Below, piece by piece: positions 1 to 10,954 of a stretch of DNA of 64,000 bases (its first letter is position 1; each line of letters starts with the position of its first letter). A model generated the notes under the pieces. The model saw only the letters and a program-made list of their open reading frames with translations, ran no database searches and was not told the DNA's origin. The stretch is from a virus: IMG/VR virus record IMGVR_UViG_3300002835_000015, positions 1 to 64,000 of that record, one strand, 5' to 3'. The position numbers and the translations under genes are program-made.

Positions 1-1508
1 TAGAGTTAAAAGATGGTAAGTTAGCACTGTTCATGGGTATCTCAAATTATACCTTGAGTGCTGGAACATTCTTAGATACTTTTCAGTCAGGCTCACTTCC
101 CAACGATGTTCTTGATAGCTTGCCAACTGATATTAAGAAGGCATTGCTAAACAAAGAAAAAAGAATCCCACTTGATTCAGAAAGACTTTGCGTTTTTCAC
201 TATAAGAAAGATGATTGGCAGATGTGGGCAAATCCCATGATCTATGCTATCTTAGATGATATTATTATGTTAGAAAAAATGAGATTAGCAGATATGTCCG
301 CTTTGGATGGTGCTATTTCTAATATTCGTTTATGGACACTTGGCAATCTTGAACATAAAATTTTACCAAACAAAACAGCTATTAACAAGTTGCGAGATAT
401 TCTAGCCAGTAATGTTGGTGGCGGCACGATGGAACTAGTTTGGGGGCCAGAACTATCCTTCAAAGAATCTAGCAGCGAAGTATACAAATTCCTTGGTTCT
501 GAAAAATATACTTCGGTACTCAATAGTATATATGCTGGGTTGGGTGTTCCTCCAACATTAACTGGTATGGCTACTGGCGGTGGCGGCTTTACTAATAACT
601 TCATTTCGCTCAAAACTCTAGTAGAAAGACTTCAGTATGGTAGAGATCAGTTAACTAGATTTTGGGAAAAAGAAATTGAAATGGTTAGACAGGCTATGGG
701 TTTTAGATACAAAGCCTATATTCAGTTTGATCAAATGACCTTATCTGATGAAGCCGCAGAGAAAGCTCTTCTATTACAACTTGTGGATAGAGATATTATA
801 AGTCAAGAAACTGTTCTTGAAAGATTTAAGGAGATTCCTCAGATCGAAAAGATTAGACTACAAAGAGAATTTGATGAGAGGCAGGGCGAAGATACTCCAG
901 ATAAAGCTGGACCATTCCATAACGCTAATCATAAAATGGATTTGGAAAAGATTGCCTTACAGTCAGGAAAAGTAAATCCACAAGACGTTGGTTTAAAAAC
1001 AAGTGTACCAAAAGATATATTGATGCCAAAACCACCAGCACCCGGTGGTGGTCTTCCAAATGCCCCTAAACCTAGTAATCCAAATGGGCGACCGCTTTTT
1101 AAGCAAGATACCGGACCAAGAAAACAAAGGGTGGCAACTCCAAAAAAGAAACCGGGAGTAGCTGAGTTTGTATATTGGGCAGAAGAAAGCTGGAAAGAAA
1201 TTTCAGACGTTCTTACTAATGCATATTTAAATTCTAAGTCTAAGAAGAACTTAAGGCAGCTAACAAAGTCAGAAGTAAAAGAACTTGAAAAATTTAAAGT
1301 AGATGTTCTTACTAATCTAGACATTATGTCTGAGGTAAATGCTACTTCAATAAGAGATATACTTAGTGAAAATAGAAAAACTCCTACAGCGTTTGCCAGC
1401 GTTCTACAAGAAGAAAGCATTAATCCAGAGTCAATGAATATAGACAAATACAGAATGCGCGTTATAAGTTTATATATCCAATCACAATTAGCAGAAATGG
1501 AAGAATAA
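1..1508 (+). CDS. Portal protein (5'-truncated)
   Basis: The frame is open from the first base of the window (codons in phase with position 3), so the true start lies upstream. About 500 C-terminal residues are visible. Portal proteins form the dodecameric DNA channel at the capsid vertex that docks the terminase and later the neck. The segment around 500-690, containing YAGLGVPPTLTG and then FISLKTLVERLQYGRDQL, is typical of the portal stem and wing region, followed by a helical segment WEKEIEMVRQAMGF. The C-terminal tail (about 900-1160) is proline- and lysine-rich and looks disordered, and is followed by a short charged helical region. The ATG at 33 is in frame but internal. The next gene starts one base after the stop. 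The portal identity rests on recalled family motifs and on the capsid genes downstream; it is unusual that about 10 kb of fibre genes separates it from the protease. Confidence 0.85.
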   Translation, partial: ELKDGKLALFMGISNYTLSAGTFLDTFQSGSLPNDVLDSLPTDIKKALLNKEKRIPLDSERLCVFHYKKDDWQMWANPMIYAILDDIIMLEKMRLADMSALDGAISNIRLWTLGNLEHKILPNKTAINKLRDILASNVGGGTMELVWGPELSFKESSSEVYKFLGSEKYTSVLNSIYAGLGVPPTLTGMATGGGGFTNNFISLKTLVERLQYGRDQLTRFWEKEIEMVRQAMGFRYKAYIQFDQMTLSDEAAEKALLLQLVDRDIISQETVLERFKEIPQIEKIRLQREFDERQGEDTPDKAGPFHNANHKMDLEKIALQSGKVNPQDVGLKTSVPKDILMPKPPAPGGGLPNAPKPSNPNGRPLFKQDTGPRKQRVATPKKKPGVAEFVYWAEESWKEISDVLTNAYLNSKSKKNLRQLTKSEVKELEKFKVDVLTNLDIMSEVNATSIRDILSENRKTPTAFASVLQEESINPESMNIDKYRMRVISLYIQSQLAEMEE

Positions 1509-1509
1509 A

Positions 1510-1905
1510 ATGGCAGCTGCAAAATATGATTTTGATGTTGAACAGGGTTCTTCTTATAACTTGACATTCATTTATAAAAATAATGCAGGCACAGCAATTA
1601 ATATTACTGATTGGTGCGCTAGGATTTTAATTACGACCAGTGATAATCAAACAATAACTTACACTTCTGGAAATTCTAATTCAGACTACCAAATGTCTAT
1701 AGATGGAGTCAATGGTAAGATAACTCTTATGTTACCAGCTTCTACTACTAATAACTTTGCATTCAAAACAGCAAAATATGATTTTGAGTTAGAATCAAAT
1801 GATATCTTCTATACTAACGGCGGTCGGTATACTACAAGAGTATTATTTGGCCTTATAACAATCATAAAAAGAAATAGCAAAAATTCTACCCAAATGGAGT
1901 GCTAA
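1510..1905 (+). CDS. Small beta-rich virion-associated protein
   Basis: This 131-residue protein starts one base after the portal stop and its own stop directly abuts the next ATG, so translation is probably coupled. The opening YDFDVEQGSSYNLTFIYKN followed by INITDWCARILI matches a small family of phage proteins usually found beside tail or fibre genes (pattern: D-x-x-x-EQG, then a D/N-L/I-T-G/D-aromatic-A-R strand). The members are predicted beta-sandwiches with no established enzymatic activity. No signal peptide or membrane segment is visible. A role as an adaptor or accessory component for the large fibre encoded next is an inference from position only. Confidence 0.6.
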   Translation: MAAAKYDFDVEQGSSYNLTFIYKNNAGTAINITDWCARILITTSDNQTITYTSGNSNSDYQMSIDGVNGKITLMLPASTTNNFAFKTAKYDFELESNDIFYTNGGRYTTRVLFGLITIIKRNSKNSTQMEC

Positions 1906-4900
1906 ATGAGCAACTACACTATAGAAGTTACTGAAAATGTAGTTAATCTTGATGTTCTCAAAGATCATGATATTATCATAGAGATAAAATCTTCTGATAA
2001 CTTTATTACATTTGACACTCCCAGTGGCTACCCTATATTATTTACTAGCGGAATTCTTCCCGTCAGTAGAGTTGGTAGTGGATACTTAATTGAAAATTTA
2101 ACTAGTGGCAACACTATAGTTAGAACATTTGGTAATCAATCAATAAGTGGAATCAAATTATTTAATGATAATGTTATAATATCTGGCTATTTAGCAACTA
2201 GATCTGAAGCCTCAAATATTGGAGCTTCTCATTTTCCGGTATTTATATCTGATCCATCTACATTTGCCCGTAATATTCATACTAGAACACCTTCACAATT
2301 CAAATCAGACCTTGCTATAAATAATGTTCAAAACATTGCGTTAACTGGCGTAAATTTTTCTGCTGGTAGCGGCTTAATTGGTGGCGGTAATTTATCAGCT
2401 AATAGAAGCTTTGACATTGGACAGGGCGACGGTTTAGTTGTAAGTGCTGATAATATTGCTGTTGATTCTACCGTTGTAAGAACAACTGGTGAACAAACTC
2501 TCTCTGGCGGTAAAACTTTCAGTGGAACTGGAATAAAAATAACAACTGGTGCAATAGGAATAAATCGTAAAGATATTATTTTAAAAGGTAATACAGGAAC
2601 ATTATTTAATAATACTATAACTATTACTCCAACAAATAATCTTTATACTGATAGAGTTTACTATCTTCCAGAGGCTGGTGTTGATGCAGACTTTGTTATG
2701 ACCGCTGGAAGTCAAATCATTACTGGACAAAAAACTTTTACTAGTACAGTTATATTTAATAGTGGCACTTTTCAATCTCTTAAACTTGGTGGTATTGATG
2801 TTTCTGTTAGCGGCCATACTCATACCTCCTCAAGCATAACTGATTTCAATAGTAGTGTTAGTGGATTATTACCAATAACATTATTAACCGCTGGTAGTGG
2901 TATTGGTATATCTGGCGTTGGTTCTAATTATACAATATCTACTACTGGAACATTTGGTTTAACTCAAACTCAAGTAGATTCTAGAGTAAATACTTTAACT
3001 AGTGGAATTTATGCTCCTCTCACTGGGGCTGTTTTTACTGGTATCATTAGTGGACCAAGTGGTAGTTTTACATCTTTAAAAGTATCTAATGTCGATGTTT
3101 CTGTTAGTGGACATACTCACAATATAGCTGATATTACGTCACTTCAAACAACTCTTGACAATAAACAACCTTCTGGAAATTACGCACTTAGTTCTCACAC
3201 TCATGCGTCTAGCAATATTACAGATTTCAATAGTAGTGTAAGTGGGCTAGTGAATGGCATATATGCCCCATTAAGTAGTCCATCGTTCAGCGGAGTTCCA
3301 TTAACTCCAACAGCAACTGCTGGAACTAATAGTACTCAAATTGCTAGTACAGCATTTGTTCGCACAGAAATAAGTAATTTAGTGGCTTCTGCTCCAACTG
3401 CACTAGATACTCTCAACGAATTAGCAACTGCTTTAGGTAATGATGCTAATTTCTCTACCACCGTCACAAATAATCTTGCTGGAAAAGCTAATCTAAGTGG
3501 TGCAACATTTACTGGAAGTATTAGTGGCCCCAGCGGAAACTTTACTTCACTAAAAGTTAACAATGTTGATGTTAGTGCTAATGGTCATACTCACACTATA
3601 TCTGATATTACTAACCTCCAAACCGCGCTTGATGGAAAGCAACCCTCTGGTAATTATGCAGCAAGTTCCCACACTCATACTAGCTCTAATATAACAGATT
3701 TTAATTCTTCCGTTAGTGGTTTATTACCAGTTAAAAATATTCTTGCTGGTTATGATATTAATATTACTAATAATAGCGGCGTTTATACCGTTGCTTCTAC
3801 AAACTTAGTTCACGTTGACAGTCAACAGCCTCAAGGATTTGTCAATAGAACTGATAGTAGAATTAGTGTTAGTGGTAACATATTTAGAATAGAACCCACA
3901 GGAAGTTCATATAGTTATTACAATAAAGGCATCAAAGTTGTTAAAACTAGTGGTGATAGTTTAACTATACCTAATCTTACTCAAATTAATTATATTCATT
4001 TTGATACTGTTAATAATCAAATATCAAATAAAACTACAAGCTTTGATTTTAGTAGTGATATTCCTATCGCATATGTAGCTTGGAACAGTGGAGTTGGTCC
4101 TAGTGGACAAATGACTTTTTTTGCTGAAGAACGTCACGGTATTGTGATGGATACTAGCACTCACAAGTGGATTCATAATACTTTTGGCTCACAATATGTT
4201 GGCGGTTTGAGCATTGGTAATTACTCTACTAGCGGAAATGGAAATAGCAATAGCGATGCTACAATAGCGATTGGTAATGGTACTCTTTATCAAGAAGATA
4301 TTGAGATAAATATTACTAATAGTCCTAGCACTGATCCGTTCTGTCAAGAGTTAAGTCCGATTGCTCAAATTCCAGTTTATTATCACCAAGGAAACACTGG
4401 TCAGTGGGTTAAGAATACCGCCACAAATTATCCAGTAAAGTATGGAGTTAATGGTCCACAGTATAACTTATTAAGCGGTGGAACTTGGACAACTCCAGAT
4501 GTTAGTCCCGGTGGAGCAACAAGATATTTCGCAGTATGGATTCTTGCAACTAATCAGATTGATGATCCTATAATTAGTATTATGGGTCAGAGAGTAGACA
4601 GCAATCCCGGCTCTGCTGAAAGTAATAACTCTTGGAGTGATGTTAATCTTACTAATCTTCCATTAAGCGAAGTTAAACCTCTTTATCGACTAATATTTGC
4701 TGGTGATAGTGATTTTACTAACACTCCAAAATGCTATTTATATAGTATTCTTGATATACGAGTATCTGTGATTAGTACTATTGCTGGAGTTTCTCAGAAT
4801 GATCACGGCAGCTTATTCGGATTAGGTGATGATGATCACTCTCAATATTTACATGTTGATAATGCACGAACGGTTAATGCAATTCATAACTTCGTTAATG

Positions 4901-6675
4901 GATTAACCGTTAATGGTACTAGTGTAAGCGTTAGCGGCCATACTCATACATCATCAAATATTACTGATTTCAATAGTAGCGTAAGTGGACTACTACCGGT
5001 AGGGACTGCTAATTATTTAAGCAAGTTTGGAACTGGTGGTAGCGGACTAGGTAATAGTTTAATTTATGATAATGGTACTAATGTTGGTATTGGAACAAGT
5101 GTACCACAAGCGGGATACAAATTAGATGTTAATGGATCAGCAGTAATAAGAGGTAGTATTCTCACTAATGCTACAATTACAGAGTTTGGAAATTCTAGGT
5201 ATCAGTTACATAGCGGAGCATCAACTAATCAAGTATCTTATGTTTGTAATGGAGGCGGAAGATTTGGTGTTGGTTTTACCGCACCTAGCGGTTTAGTAGC
5301 AATTAGTGGTGGAGTATCTATAGGATCAGCATATAATGTAACTTCTCCAACTAATGGTTTGATTGTAGAGGGAAACGTTGGTATTGGAACCACCACTCCA
5401 AGCGGAGCTTTGCATGTTGTTGGAGATACTTATATTGATAATAGTGCTAAACTCTATATTGTAGGAAGCGGAACATCAAAAACTAGAAATTTTATTTGGA
5501 GTGGTACTAACGGTAATCTAGAAATTAATGCTAATGGTCCTAGTGTAGTATTTTCTCCAGATGGTGGCTATGTTGATCTTGGAAGAACGGTATCTCAATA
5601 TATTAATATAGGACATGGATATCTTAATGCGGGAGCAAATAATCAGCATGTAAGATTCACTCCCGGCGGCGTTGAACTAATGAGGATGACTAATTCTGGT
5701 ACTATTGGTATTGGAACAACAAGCCCACTTGGCACATGCAGATTAACTATTGCTGGTTCTGGATCAACAAGTGCTAGTTCAGCACTTAATGTGGTCAATA
5801 GTGGAAACAGCCCATTATTATTTGTTAGAAACGATGGTAATGTTGGTATAGGTAATAATAATCCATCCTATCGCTTAGATGTTACTGGTAGCGGTAGATT
5901 TATAGGAACTGGATCTTCTTTAATTTTGAATGCCGATGGAAATGTCGCTGGATCTCCATCAATAGAAGCCACAAGCACATATTCAGATATAAACATTAAG
6001 GTTGGTGGTCAAAATATTTTTAGAGGTTTAGATGGCTGGACAGGAACATGGGCTGACTCTGTTGCAACCACATATTTTCAAGTTGGTCGAGCCGCTGGTA
6101 ATACAATATTTACATCTTTAGTGGGAAATAACTTTAATAGATTAGCATTTGCTTCATCAAAAACACTATTTACTAATTCTACATCTAGCATAGCAATACC
6201 ATCTGGCTACTTCAATATAGTTAGAAATTCTAATAGTTTGTTCAATGTGATGGATGATGGTAAAGTTGGCATTGGAACTCAAACTCCAAGTGCTCAACTA
6301 CACGTTATAGGTAGTGGAGTAATTAGTAGTGGATTAATTGTCAATGGTAATCTTACTTTTGATAGTTTCACAGAAAGCGTTGTGGCTATTGGAAATAGTA
6401 GCACATCTCAAACAATAAGCTTAACTAGTGGAACTGTTCAAACATGCACACTAACTGGTAATTGTACATTTACCATGCCAACAGCAACTGCTGGCAAGAG
6501 TTTTAGTTTGTTTCTTAATAGTGGCTCTGGAAATTATACTGCCACTTTTACTGGAGTAAGATGGGCCGATAGTGCCATTCCAACAGCAACAATTACCGCT
6601 AGTAAAGTTGATATATATAGTTTTATTAGTGATGGAACCTATTGGTACGGCAGCTTCTCTCAAAACTATGGGTGA
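1906..6675 (+). CDS. Long tail fibre / adhesin with SGHTH and GIGT repeats
   Basis: A 1589-residue modular fibre. GHTH/SHTH elements followed by SSNITDFNSSVSGL occur at about residues 303, 402, 429, 561, 589 and 1011. A tail-fibre repeat (PTATAGTNSTQIASTAFV) lies near 466, and a HGSLFGLGDDDHSQYLH element follows in the middle. Five GIGTxTP-x-LxVxG repeats lie near 1061, 1162, 1268, 1316 and 1455. The C-terminus (CTLTGNCTFTMPTATAGKS to SDGTYWYGSF) is a recurrent fibre-tip domain. H-x-H elements in T4 gp37 bind iron along the trimer axis, and a similar trimer-stabilising role is plausible here. No S74 auto-cleaving chaperone is seen after the GIGT repeats, although it often follows such repeats. 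It probably contacts the host surface. The start abuts the upstream stop (TAAATG). Confidence 0.85.
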   Translation: MSNYTIEVTENVVNLDVLKDHDIIIEIKSSDNFITFDTPSGYPILFTSGILPVSRVGSGYLIENLTSGNTIVRTFGNQSISGIKLFNDNVIISGYLATRSEASNIGASHFPVFISDPSTFARNIHTRTPSQFKSDLAINNVQNIALTGVNFSAGSGLIGGGNLSANRSFDIGQGDGLVVSADNIAVDSTVVRTTGEQTLSGGKTFSGTGIKITTGAIGINRKDIILKGNTGTLFNNTITITPTNNLYTDRVYYLPEAGVDADFVMTAGSQIITGQKTFTSTVIFNSGTFQSLKLGGIDVSVSGHTHTSSSITDFNSSVSGLLPITLLTAGSGIGISGVGSNYTISTTGTFGLTQTQVDSRVNTLTSGIYAPLTGAVFTGIISGPSGSFTSLKVSNVDVSVSGHTHNIADITSLQTTLDNKQPSGNYALSSHTHASSNITDFNSSVSGLVNGIYAPLSSPSFSGVPLTPTATAGTNSTQIASTAFVRTEISNLVASAPTALDTLNELATALGNDANFSTTVTNNLAGKANLSGATFTGSISGPSGNFTSLKVNNVDVSANGHTHTISDITNLQTALDGKQPSGNYAASSHTHTSSNITDFNSSVSGLLPVKNILAGYDINITNNSGVYTVASTNLVHVDSQQPQGFVNRTDSRISVSGNIFRIEPTGSSYSYYNKGIKVVKTSGDSLTIPNLTQINYIHFDTVNNQISNKTTSFDFSSDIPIAYVAWNSGVGPSGQMTFFAEERHGIVMDTSTHKWIHNTFGSQYVGGLSIGNYSTSGNGNSNSDATIAIGNGTLYQEDIEINITNSPSTDPFCQELSPIAQIPVYYHQGNTGQWVKNTATNYPVKYGVNGPQYNLLSGGTWTTPDVSPGGATRYFAVWILATNQIDDPIISIMGQRVDSNPGSAESNNSWSDVNLTNLPLSEVKPLYRLIFAGDSDFTNTPKCYLYSILDIRVSVISTIAGVSQNDHGSLFGLGDDDHSQYLHVDNARTVNAIHNFVNGLTVNGTSVSVSGHTHTSSNITDFNSSVSGLLPVGTANYLSKFGTGGSGLGNSLIYDNGTNVGIGTSVPQAGYKLDVNGSAVIRGSILTNATITEFGNSRYQLHSGASTNQVSYVCNGGGRFGVGFTAPSGLVAISGGVSIGSAYNVTSPTNGLIVEGNVGIGTTTPSGALHVVGDTYIDNSAKLYIVGSGTSKTRNFIWSGTNGNLEINANGPSVVFSPDGGYVDLGRTVSQYINIGHGYLNAGANNQHVRFTPGGVELMRMTNSGTIGIGTTSPLGTCRLTIAGSGSTSASSALNVVNSGNSPLLFVRNDGNVGIGNNNPSYRLDVTGSGRFIGTGSSLILNADGNVAGSPSIEATSTYSDINIKVGGQNIFRGLDGWTGTWADSVATTYFQVGRAAGNTIFTSLVGNNFNRLAFASSKTLFTNSTSSIAIPSGYFNIVRNSNSLFNVMDDGKVGIGTQTPSAQLHVIGSGVISSGLIVNGNLTFDSFTESVVAIGNSSTSQTISLTSGTVQTCTLTGNCTFTMPTATAGKSFSLFLNSGSGNYTATFTGVRWADSAIPTATITASKVDIYSFISDGTYWYGSFSQNYG

Positions 6676-6678
6676 TAA

Positions 6679-7755
6679 ATGTTTAGTATAAGACAAAATA
6701 CATTCCAAAGATCAACACGACTTCCTAAAAAAAGTCAATTATTGACTATGGATGTTATTTATAAAGGTCAGCCGTTTGTAGAAGTTGTTGCAACTAATAG
6801 TGATGCACTTAGTCTTGATATTATAAAGCAGGCCCAACCCTTCATTCCCGCATTCGATAATACCAAAAAATCATCTCAGTTAATATTAAGTGGTAATAAT
6901 CATCCAGATGTTCAGCTATGGCTAAATAATGTTCAAGCCAATGGTGGAAGTGCTAGTGCTGGAACAATTACGGCTTTAAACACTTTTTGCAATAGCATAG
7001 ATAGTGCTGGGTTGAGGAGCAAATTTTATAGACTTAATTTATTTTGTGGAGATAATTTAAATTCTGCACTAGTGCCAATATATTTATCTACAAATTGGTT
7101 ATCTCCATCCTATGGTTTTGGCAAAGACATTAACTACAATTTTGTTAGTGGAGATTATTCAGAAACTGGCAGTAATGCTGGATTAACTTCTAGTGGAGCT
7201 GATCCCACCCAGCAAAATGTTGGAACTAAGTATTTAGATACTGGATTTTCTCCTTCTATGGTTGGAGCTATTGGTTCACTAATAGATAATTTACATATAG
7301 CAGCTACTGTTTCCACAACAGCAATATCTGCGGCTGGACAAACTATAGTTTATTCTACATCTTCATATGTTGATGTATGGATATTATCAATTCAATTACT
7401 AAGCGGATATGCCAATGTAAGATCCACAATAACCCAGAATGGTATAAATGCTCAATTAAGTCCACTGTCAACAGGTCTAGTATCTCCAGCGACTCATTTA
7501 ATTAATTCTAGATTAACAACAACAGATTCTAGAGTCTATCAAGGTGGATCACAGATTGGAAGTACTAACACCACACCAGTTACTGCCACCTTAACGCGAT
7601 TTACTCCAACATTTTTGCTATTTAGACAAAGTGCTGGATATTATAGTAATCTACGATTAAGTGACTATTCATTGGGACAAGGATTGACAATATCAGAAGC
7701 TTCATCATACAACAGTATATTACAAACATTTAAAAATTCATTAAATAGGACTTGA
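6679..7755 (+). CDS. Tail protein with lectin-like receptor-binding domain
   Basis: The 358-residue product starts three bases after the preceding fibre gene. Residues about 75-130 (DVQLWLNNVQANGG, then ALNTFCNSIDSAGLRSKFYR) form a small helical module common in phage tail proteins. It is followed by the signature FVSGDYSETGSNAGL...GTKYLDTGFSP, which opens a concanavalin/LamG-like beta sandwich in many phage and prophage tail fibres. The remaining strands run to the C-terminus (YSNLRLSDYSLGQGL...ASSYNSILQTF). The likely role is receptor binding or fibre-tip decoration, in the same transcription unit as the long fibre and the beta-helix adhesin. The lectin-like fold is inferred from the recalled family pattern. 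Confidence 0.65.
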   Translation: MFSIRQNTFQRSTRLPKKSQLLTMDVIYKGQPFVEVVATNSDALSLDIIKQAQPFIPAFDNTKKSSQLILSGNNHPDVQLWLNNVQANGGSASAGTITALNTFCNSIDSAGLRSKFYRLNLFCGDNLNSALVPIYLSTNWLSPSYGFGKDINYNFVSGDYSETGSNAGLTSSGADPTQQNVGTKYLDTGFSPSMVGAIGSLIDNLHIAATVSTTAISAAGQTIVYSTSSYVDVWILSIQLLSGYANVRSTITQNGINAQLSPLSTGLVSPATHLINSRLTTTDSRVYQGGSQIGSTNTTPVTATLTRFTPTFLLFRQSAGYYSNLRLSDYSLGQGLTISEASSYNSILQTFKNSLNRT

Positions 7756-7756
7756 T

Positions 7757-10700
7757 ATGCCAACATTCTTTTTAGACAGTGAAAATGGTGATGATAACTT
7801 TAGTGGAACTAGCTTTGCTCTTTTGGCTAGTGGTACAGACGGAGCTTTAGCTGCTGGATCTAGTAACGTTTTTGGCATATTAACATCAGCAAGCGCAAAT
7901 TTTCCAAATAATAATACTATAGCTCCTACCAAAAATCTTGCTTGGTATAGTAATTGTTTGTATCTTAACGGCGGATTAACAGCAGCAAAAATTGGTAAAG
8001 AATCCATAGCTGGTCCAAGTGGAATTGATGCTACCGTTTATAAATTGTCAGAAGCCGCTCCACTCACAAATAATATGAGATTTTGGCAAGCAACAAGTTT
8101 GTATACTCCATGGAATACTGGAAGTCAGTATACTATCTCTGTTTATGTTAAAGCTGCGGAAAAAATTAAGGTATTATTGAGACTTGCTAGTGATTCTAAA
8201 ACCGCTAGATATAATCTTAGCACAGGAGTTGTTGAAGCCACAGGTGCTGATCCTTCTGTGTCTTCTAACATAGTAAATGCTGGCAATGGATGGTATAGAT
8301 TATTATTAACAGCAAATACTAGCGGAAGTATTGGTTCTTTGGCCGCAGATACTTTAGAAATAGCTCTACTTCCAAGTTCATCTACCGCTTTAAATTTGGC
8401 TGGCTATGAAGGAAATGATGTTGATGGTGTTTATATCTGTGGCCTTCAGATAGAAGCAGGATCATCTGCTACGTCATACGAAAAACCTCCAGAACAACTT
8501 TTAAATATATTCAATGGTACTAATTATACTCCACTTAATATAACACAAAGAATAGATTCTACTAATTTAAGAGTAGTAATAGTAAATGGTGCGGGTCTTA
8601 ACGTTTCTACTCAAACTAATAGACAATATTATATTGGAGGAAGATGCAAAACATTCACAACTGTTACTAATGCTAATGGTATTGCGCCAGCAAAATTAAT
8701 ACCCGGTGACACAGTTAGAATTATGGGAAGTCCAGCACCAACTATAGTTGGAAGTGGAACATGGTCAACCCTTAGCGGTAGAGTTGGAGCAGGAACTAGC
8801 AATGTGGTTACTGCCACAAATGCTAGCCCCATAAGAGTAACTTGTGCTAGCACAATGGCTTCTTTGGGTATAGGTGACGGAGATACAGTTTTAGTTAATC
8901 TCGTTACTTCAACTGGTGGAAATACTAATGCTAATGGAGTGTGGACAGTTTCAAATGTCAGTGGCAGCAGTTGCGATCTTGTGGGATCTAGTGGTAATTT
9001 TAATCAAACAGCTAGTAATGGTATCTTAAGAAAGATGACTCATAGGGTTGTTACATTAAATAGTGCTGTTACAGCAAATATAGCTAGTTGTGGCAATAGA
9101 GGAACAGCATCTAATCCAAGAACAGTATGGACAGCTGCTACTAATGTCACAACTTCGTTATCTACTATAGATGTTGCTGCTGGAGATTCTAAAGAAGGAG
9201 ACTGTTCTGATAGTATTGCTATTGGGGCAGCATTTGTCACCGGTAAGGCCGCATACAAATCAACGGGAACCCTTAATCTAAGCGGCTATCAACAGCTTAG
9301 TTTTTATATTAAACAAACTGCTGGTACTTCAACTGTAAATGGCGATATTAGTCTACGATTATGCTCTGATGCAACTGGAGATACTACAGTACATACATTT
9401 AATATTCCAGCAATAGTTGTTAACAATAACTGGATTCCTTTTACAATTGATCTTGGATCATCGATGAGTAGTACCATTAATAGTATTGCTTTATATGTTG
9501 ACACTGATCGTGGCGCACAGACATTTTTACTTAGTAATATAATTGCTTGCAAAGCTCCATCCTTACCAGATAGTTTAAATCTTCAATCTTTGATTAGCAA
9601 AAATACTACTGATGAGTTATGGTATCCTATTATGAGCATTAACGGAACTAGAGTAATGATTGGTCAAGGGGCCAATCTTGGTATCAATACTTCAAGTACC
9701 ACACATAGAGGAGGTTATTATGGAGTTACAGAAAATGTTACTACATATAAACGAGAAAGTATAAAAACTCCAATATTAAATACCGTTTCAACTGTTAATC
9801 AAAGTTTTGCCGAAGGTGGATTTGTCGGAAATTATATTAATTATGAATTTGGATGGGATAGAACCAACATGAGTGTTCAAAATCTTGATACATTCTATGA
9901 TGGTCTTAACGGTTTTGGATATTGTTTTGCTTCCAGTAATTTCAATTATATACGAATAAACAAATTAGGAATGGTAAGATATCAAAGACCACTGAGACTA
10001 GCCGGATGTGCTTTTGGCAATCATGGAACAATAGAATCCGTTGGTTCTTCTGAATATTCTTTTGATATTACTGGCGGTACTAGTGAAAATATATTTGACG
10101 TTTTAAAGAGTTCTAGCTCGTCTTCGCAGGGACTTGCATTGAGTTTTGGTTGTAATGGAAATATATTTAACAAATTTATAGGTACTAATCATGCTAATAA
10201 TTCAATATTTATGACTCAGGGTTGTGGATATAATAGATTTAATTATATATTGTCAGCACATAATAATTATAGTATTTTTATAGATGGTGGTTCTAATAAT
10301 ACTTTCATAAATGGTAACTTTATTCAAAATGCTGGTGACGCAGTAAGATACTATGTTGCAGATAATGAAAATTATGTTAACTGTACAACCACTAACAATG
10401 GAAGTACCTATGGAATGTATTTATTTAATGGCGAAATATTCTTAAAAAATTGCACTATAAATGACAGTTTAGAATTCGGTTGTTATACTTGGGGAAATAG
10501 TAGAATATATAGTTCTAATCATGATAATACTAGCGGCAATTATTTAATAACAACAGATGCCGGAATTATACGCGCACAAACAAATGTTAGAAAAACTAAT
10601 TCTGGATACTCATGGAGTTTGGCCCCAACAAGCACTACTTTTAGAGGATCTTTTTATCCATTAGATTTTAAGATAGCTACAGTAGCAGTTAATGCAAACG

Positions 10701-10954
10701 CTTTGGTTACAATAAAAGCATGGATGAGAAGAAATAATGATTTGCTAAACTTGGGACTAAGAATTAAGGGTGGACAAATAGCTGGCGTTCCTAATGATAT
10801 TACAAGTTATGTGACATCAACTTTGGACACTTGGCAGCAAGTTACTCTAACTTTTACTCCTACCGAAGTTGGAGTAGTAGACATATCAGCAGAATGTTGG
10901 GGTGGTTCATCTTATACTGGATACGTAGACGATCTCACTATAATACAAGCATAG
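7757..10954 (+). CDS. Large adhesin with carbohydrate-binding-like and right-handed beta-helix domains
   Basis: A 1065-residue protein. The N-terminus (FFLDSENGDDNFSGTSF) resembles the opening of phage pectate-lyase-like proteins. Residues about 85-230 form a CBM-like jelly roll (FWQATSLYTPWNTGSQYTISVYVKA, then NAGNGWYRLLLTANTSG). A second jelly-roll region lies near 480-600. Residues about 690-930 show short N-rich rungs (NIFNKFIGTNHANNSIFM, YNRFNYILSAHNNYSIFIDG) expected of a parallel right-handed beta-helix. A final beta-sandwich follows. No depolymerase active site can be assigned from sequence alone, so enzymatic cleavage of host polysaccharide is possible but unproven. It follows the lectin-like tail gene by one base and belongs to the first adhesin block. 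Confidence 0.75.
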   Translation: MPTFFLDSENGDDNFSGTSFALLASGTDGALAAGSSNVFGILTSASANFPNNNTIAPTKNLAWYSNCLYLNGGLTAAKIGKESIAGPSGIDATVYKLSEAAPLTNNMRFWQATSLYTPWNTGSQYTISVYVKAAEKIKVLLRLASDSKTARYNLSTGVVEATGADPSVSSNIVNAGNGWYRLLLTANTSGSIGSLAADTLEIALLPSSSTALNLAGYEGNDVDGVYICGLQIEAGSSATSYEKPPEQLLNIFNGTNYTPLNITQRIDSTNLRVVIVNGAGLNVSTQTNRQYYIGGRCKTFTTVTNANGIAPAKLIPGDTVRIMGSPAPTIVGSGTWSTLSGRVGAGTSNVVTATNASPIRVTCASTMASLGIGDGDTVLVNLVTSTGGNTNANGVWTVSNVSGSSCDLVGSSGNFNQTASNGILRKMTHRVVTLNSAVTANIASCGNRGTASNPRTVWTAATNVTTSLSTIDVAAGDSKEGDCSDSIAIGAAFVTGKAAYKSTGTLNLSGYQQLSFYIKQTAGTSTVNGDISLRLCSDATGDTTVHTFNIPAIVVNNNWIPFTIDLGSSMSSTINSIALYVDTDRGAQTFLLSNIIACKAPSLPDSLNLQSLISKNTTDELWYPIMSINGTRVMIGQGANLGINTSSTTHRGGYYGVTENVTTYKRESIKTPILNTVSTVNQSFAEGGFVGNYINYEFGWDRTNMSVQNLDTFYDGLNGFGYCFASSNFNYIRINKLGMVRYQRPLRLAGCAFGNHGTIESVGSSEYSFDITGGTSENIFDVLKSSSSSSQGLALSFGCNGNIFNKFIGTNHANNSIFMTQGCGYNRFNYILSAHNNYSIFIDGGSNNTFINGNFIQNAGDAVRYYVADNENYVNCTTTNNGSTYGMYLFNGEIFLKNCTINDSLEFGCYTWGNSRIYSSNHDNTSGNYLITTDAGIIRAQTNVRKTNSGYSWSLAPTSTTFRGSFYPLDFKIATVAVNANALVTIKAWMRRNNDLLNLGLRIKGGQIAGVPNDITSYVTSTLDTWQQVTLTFTPTEVGVVDISAECWGGSSYTGYVDDLTIIQA

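Noticed and set aside
1906-6675. S74 intramolecular chaperone domain expected after the GIGT repeats
   Set aside because: The C-terminus is instead a short beta tip domain (TGNCTFTMPTATAGKS to YWYGSF); no chaperone helix or cleavage serine region is visible.
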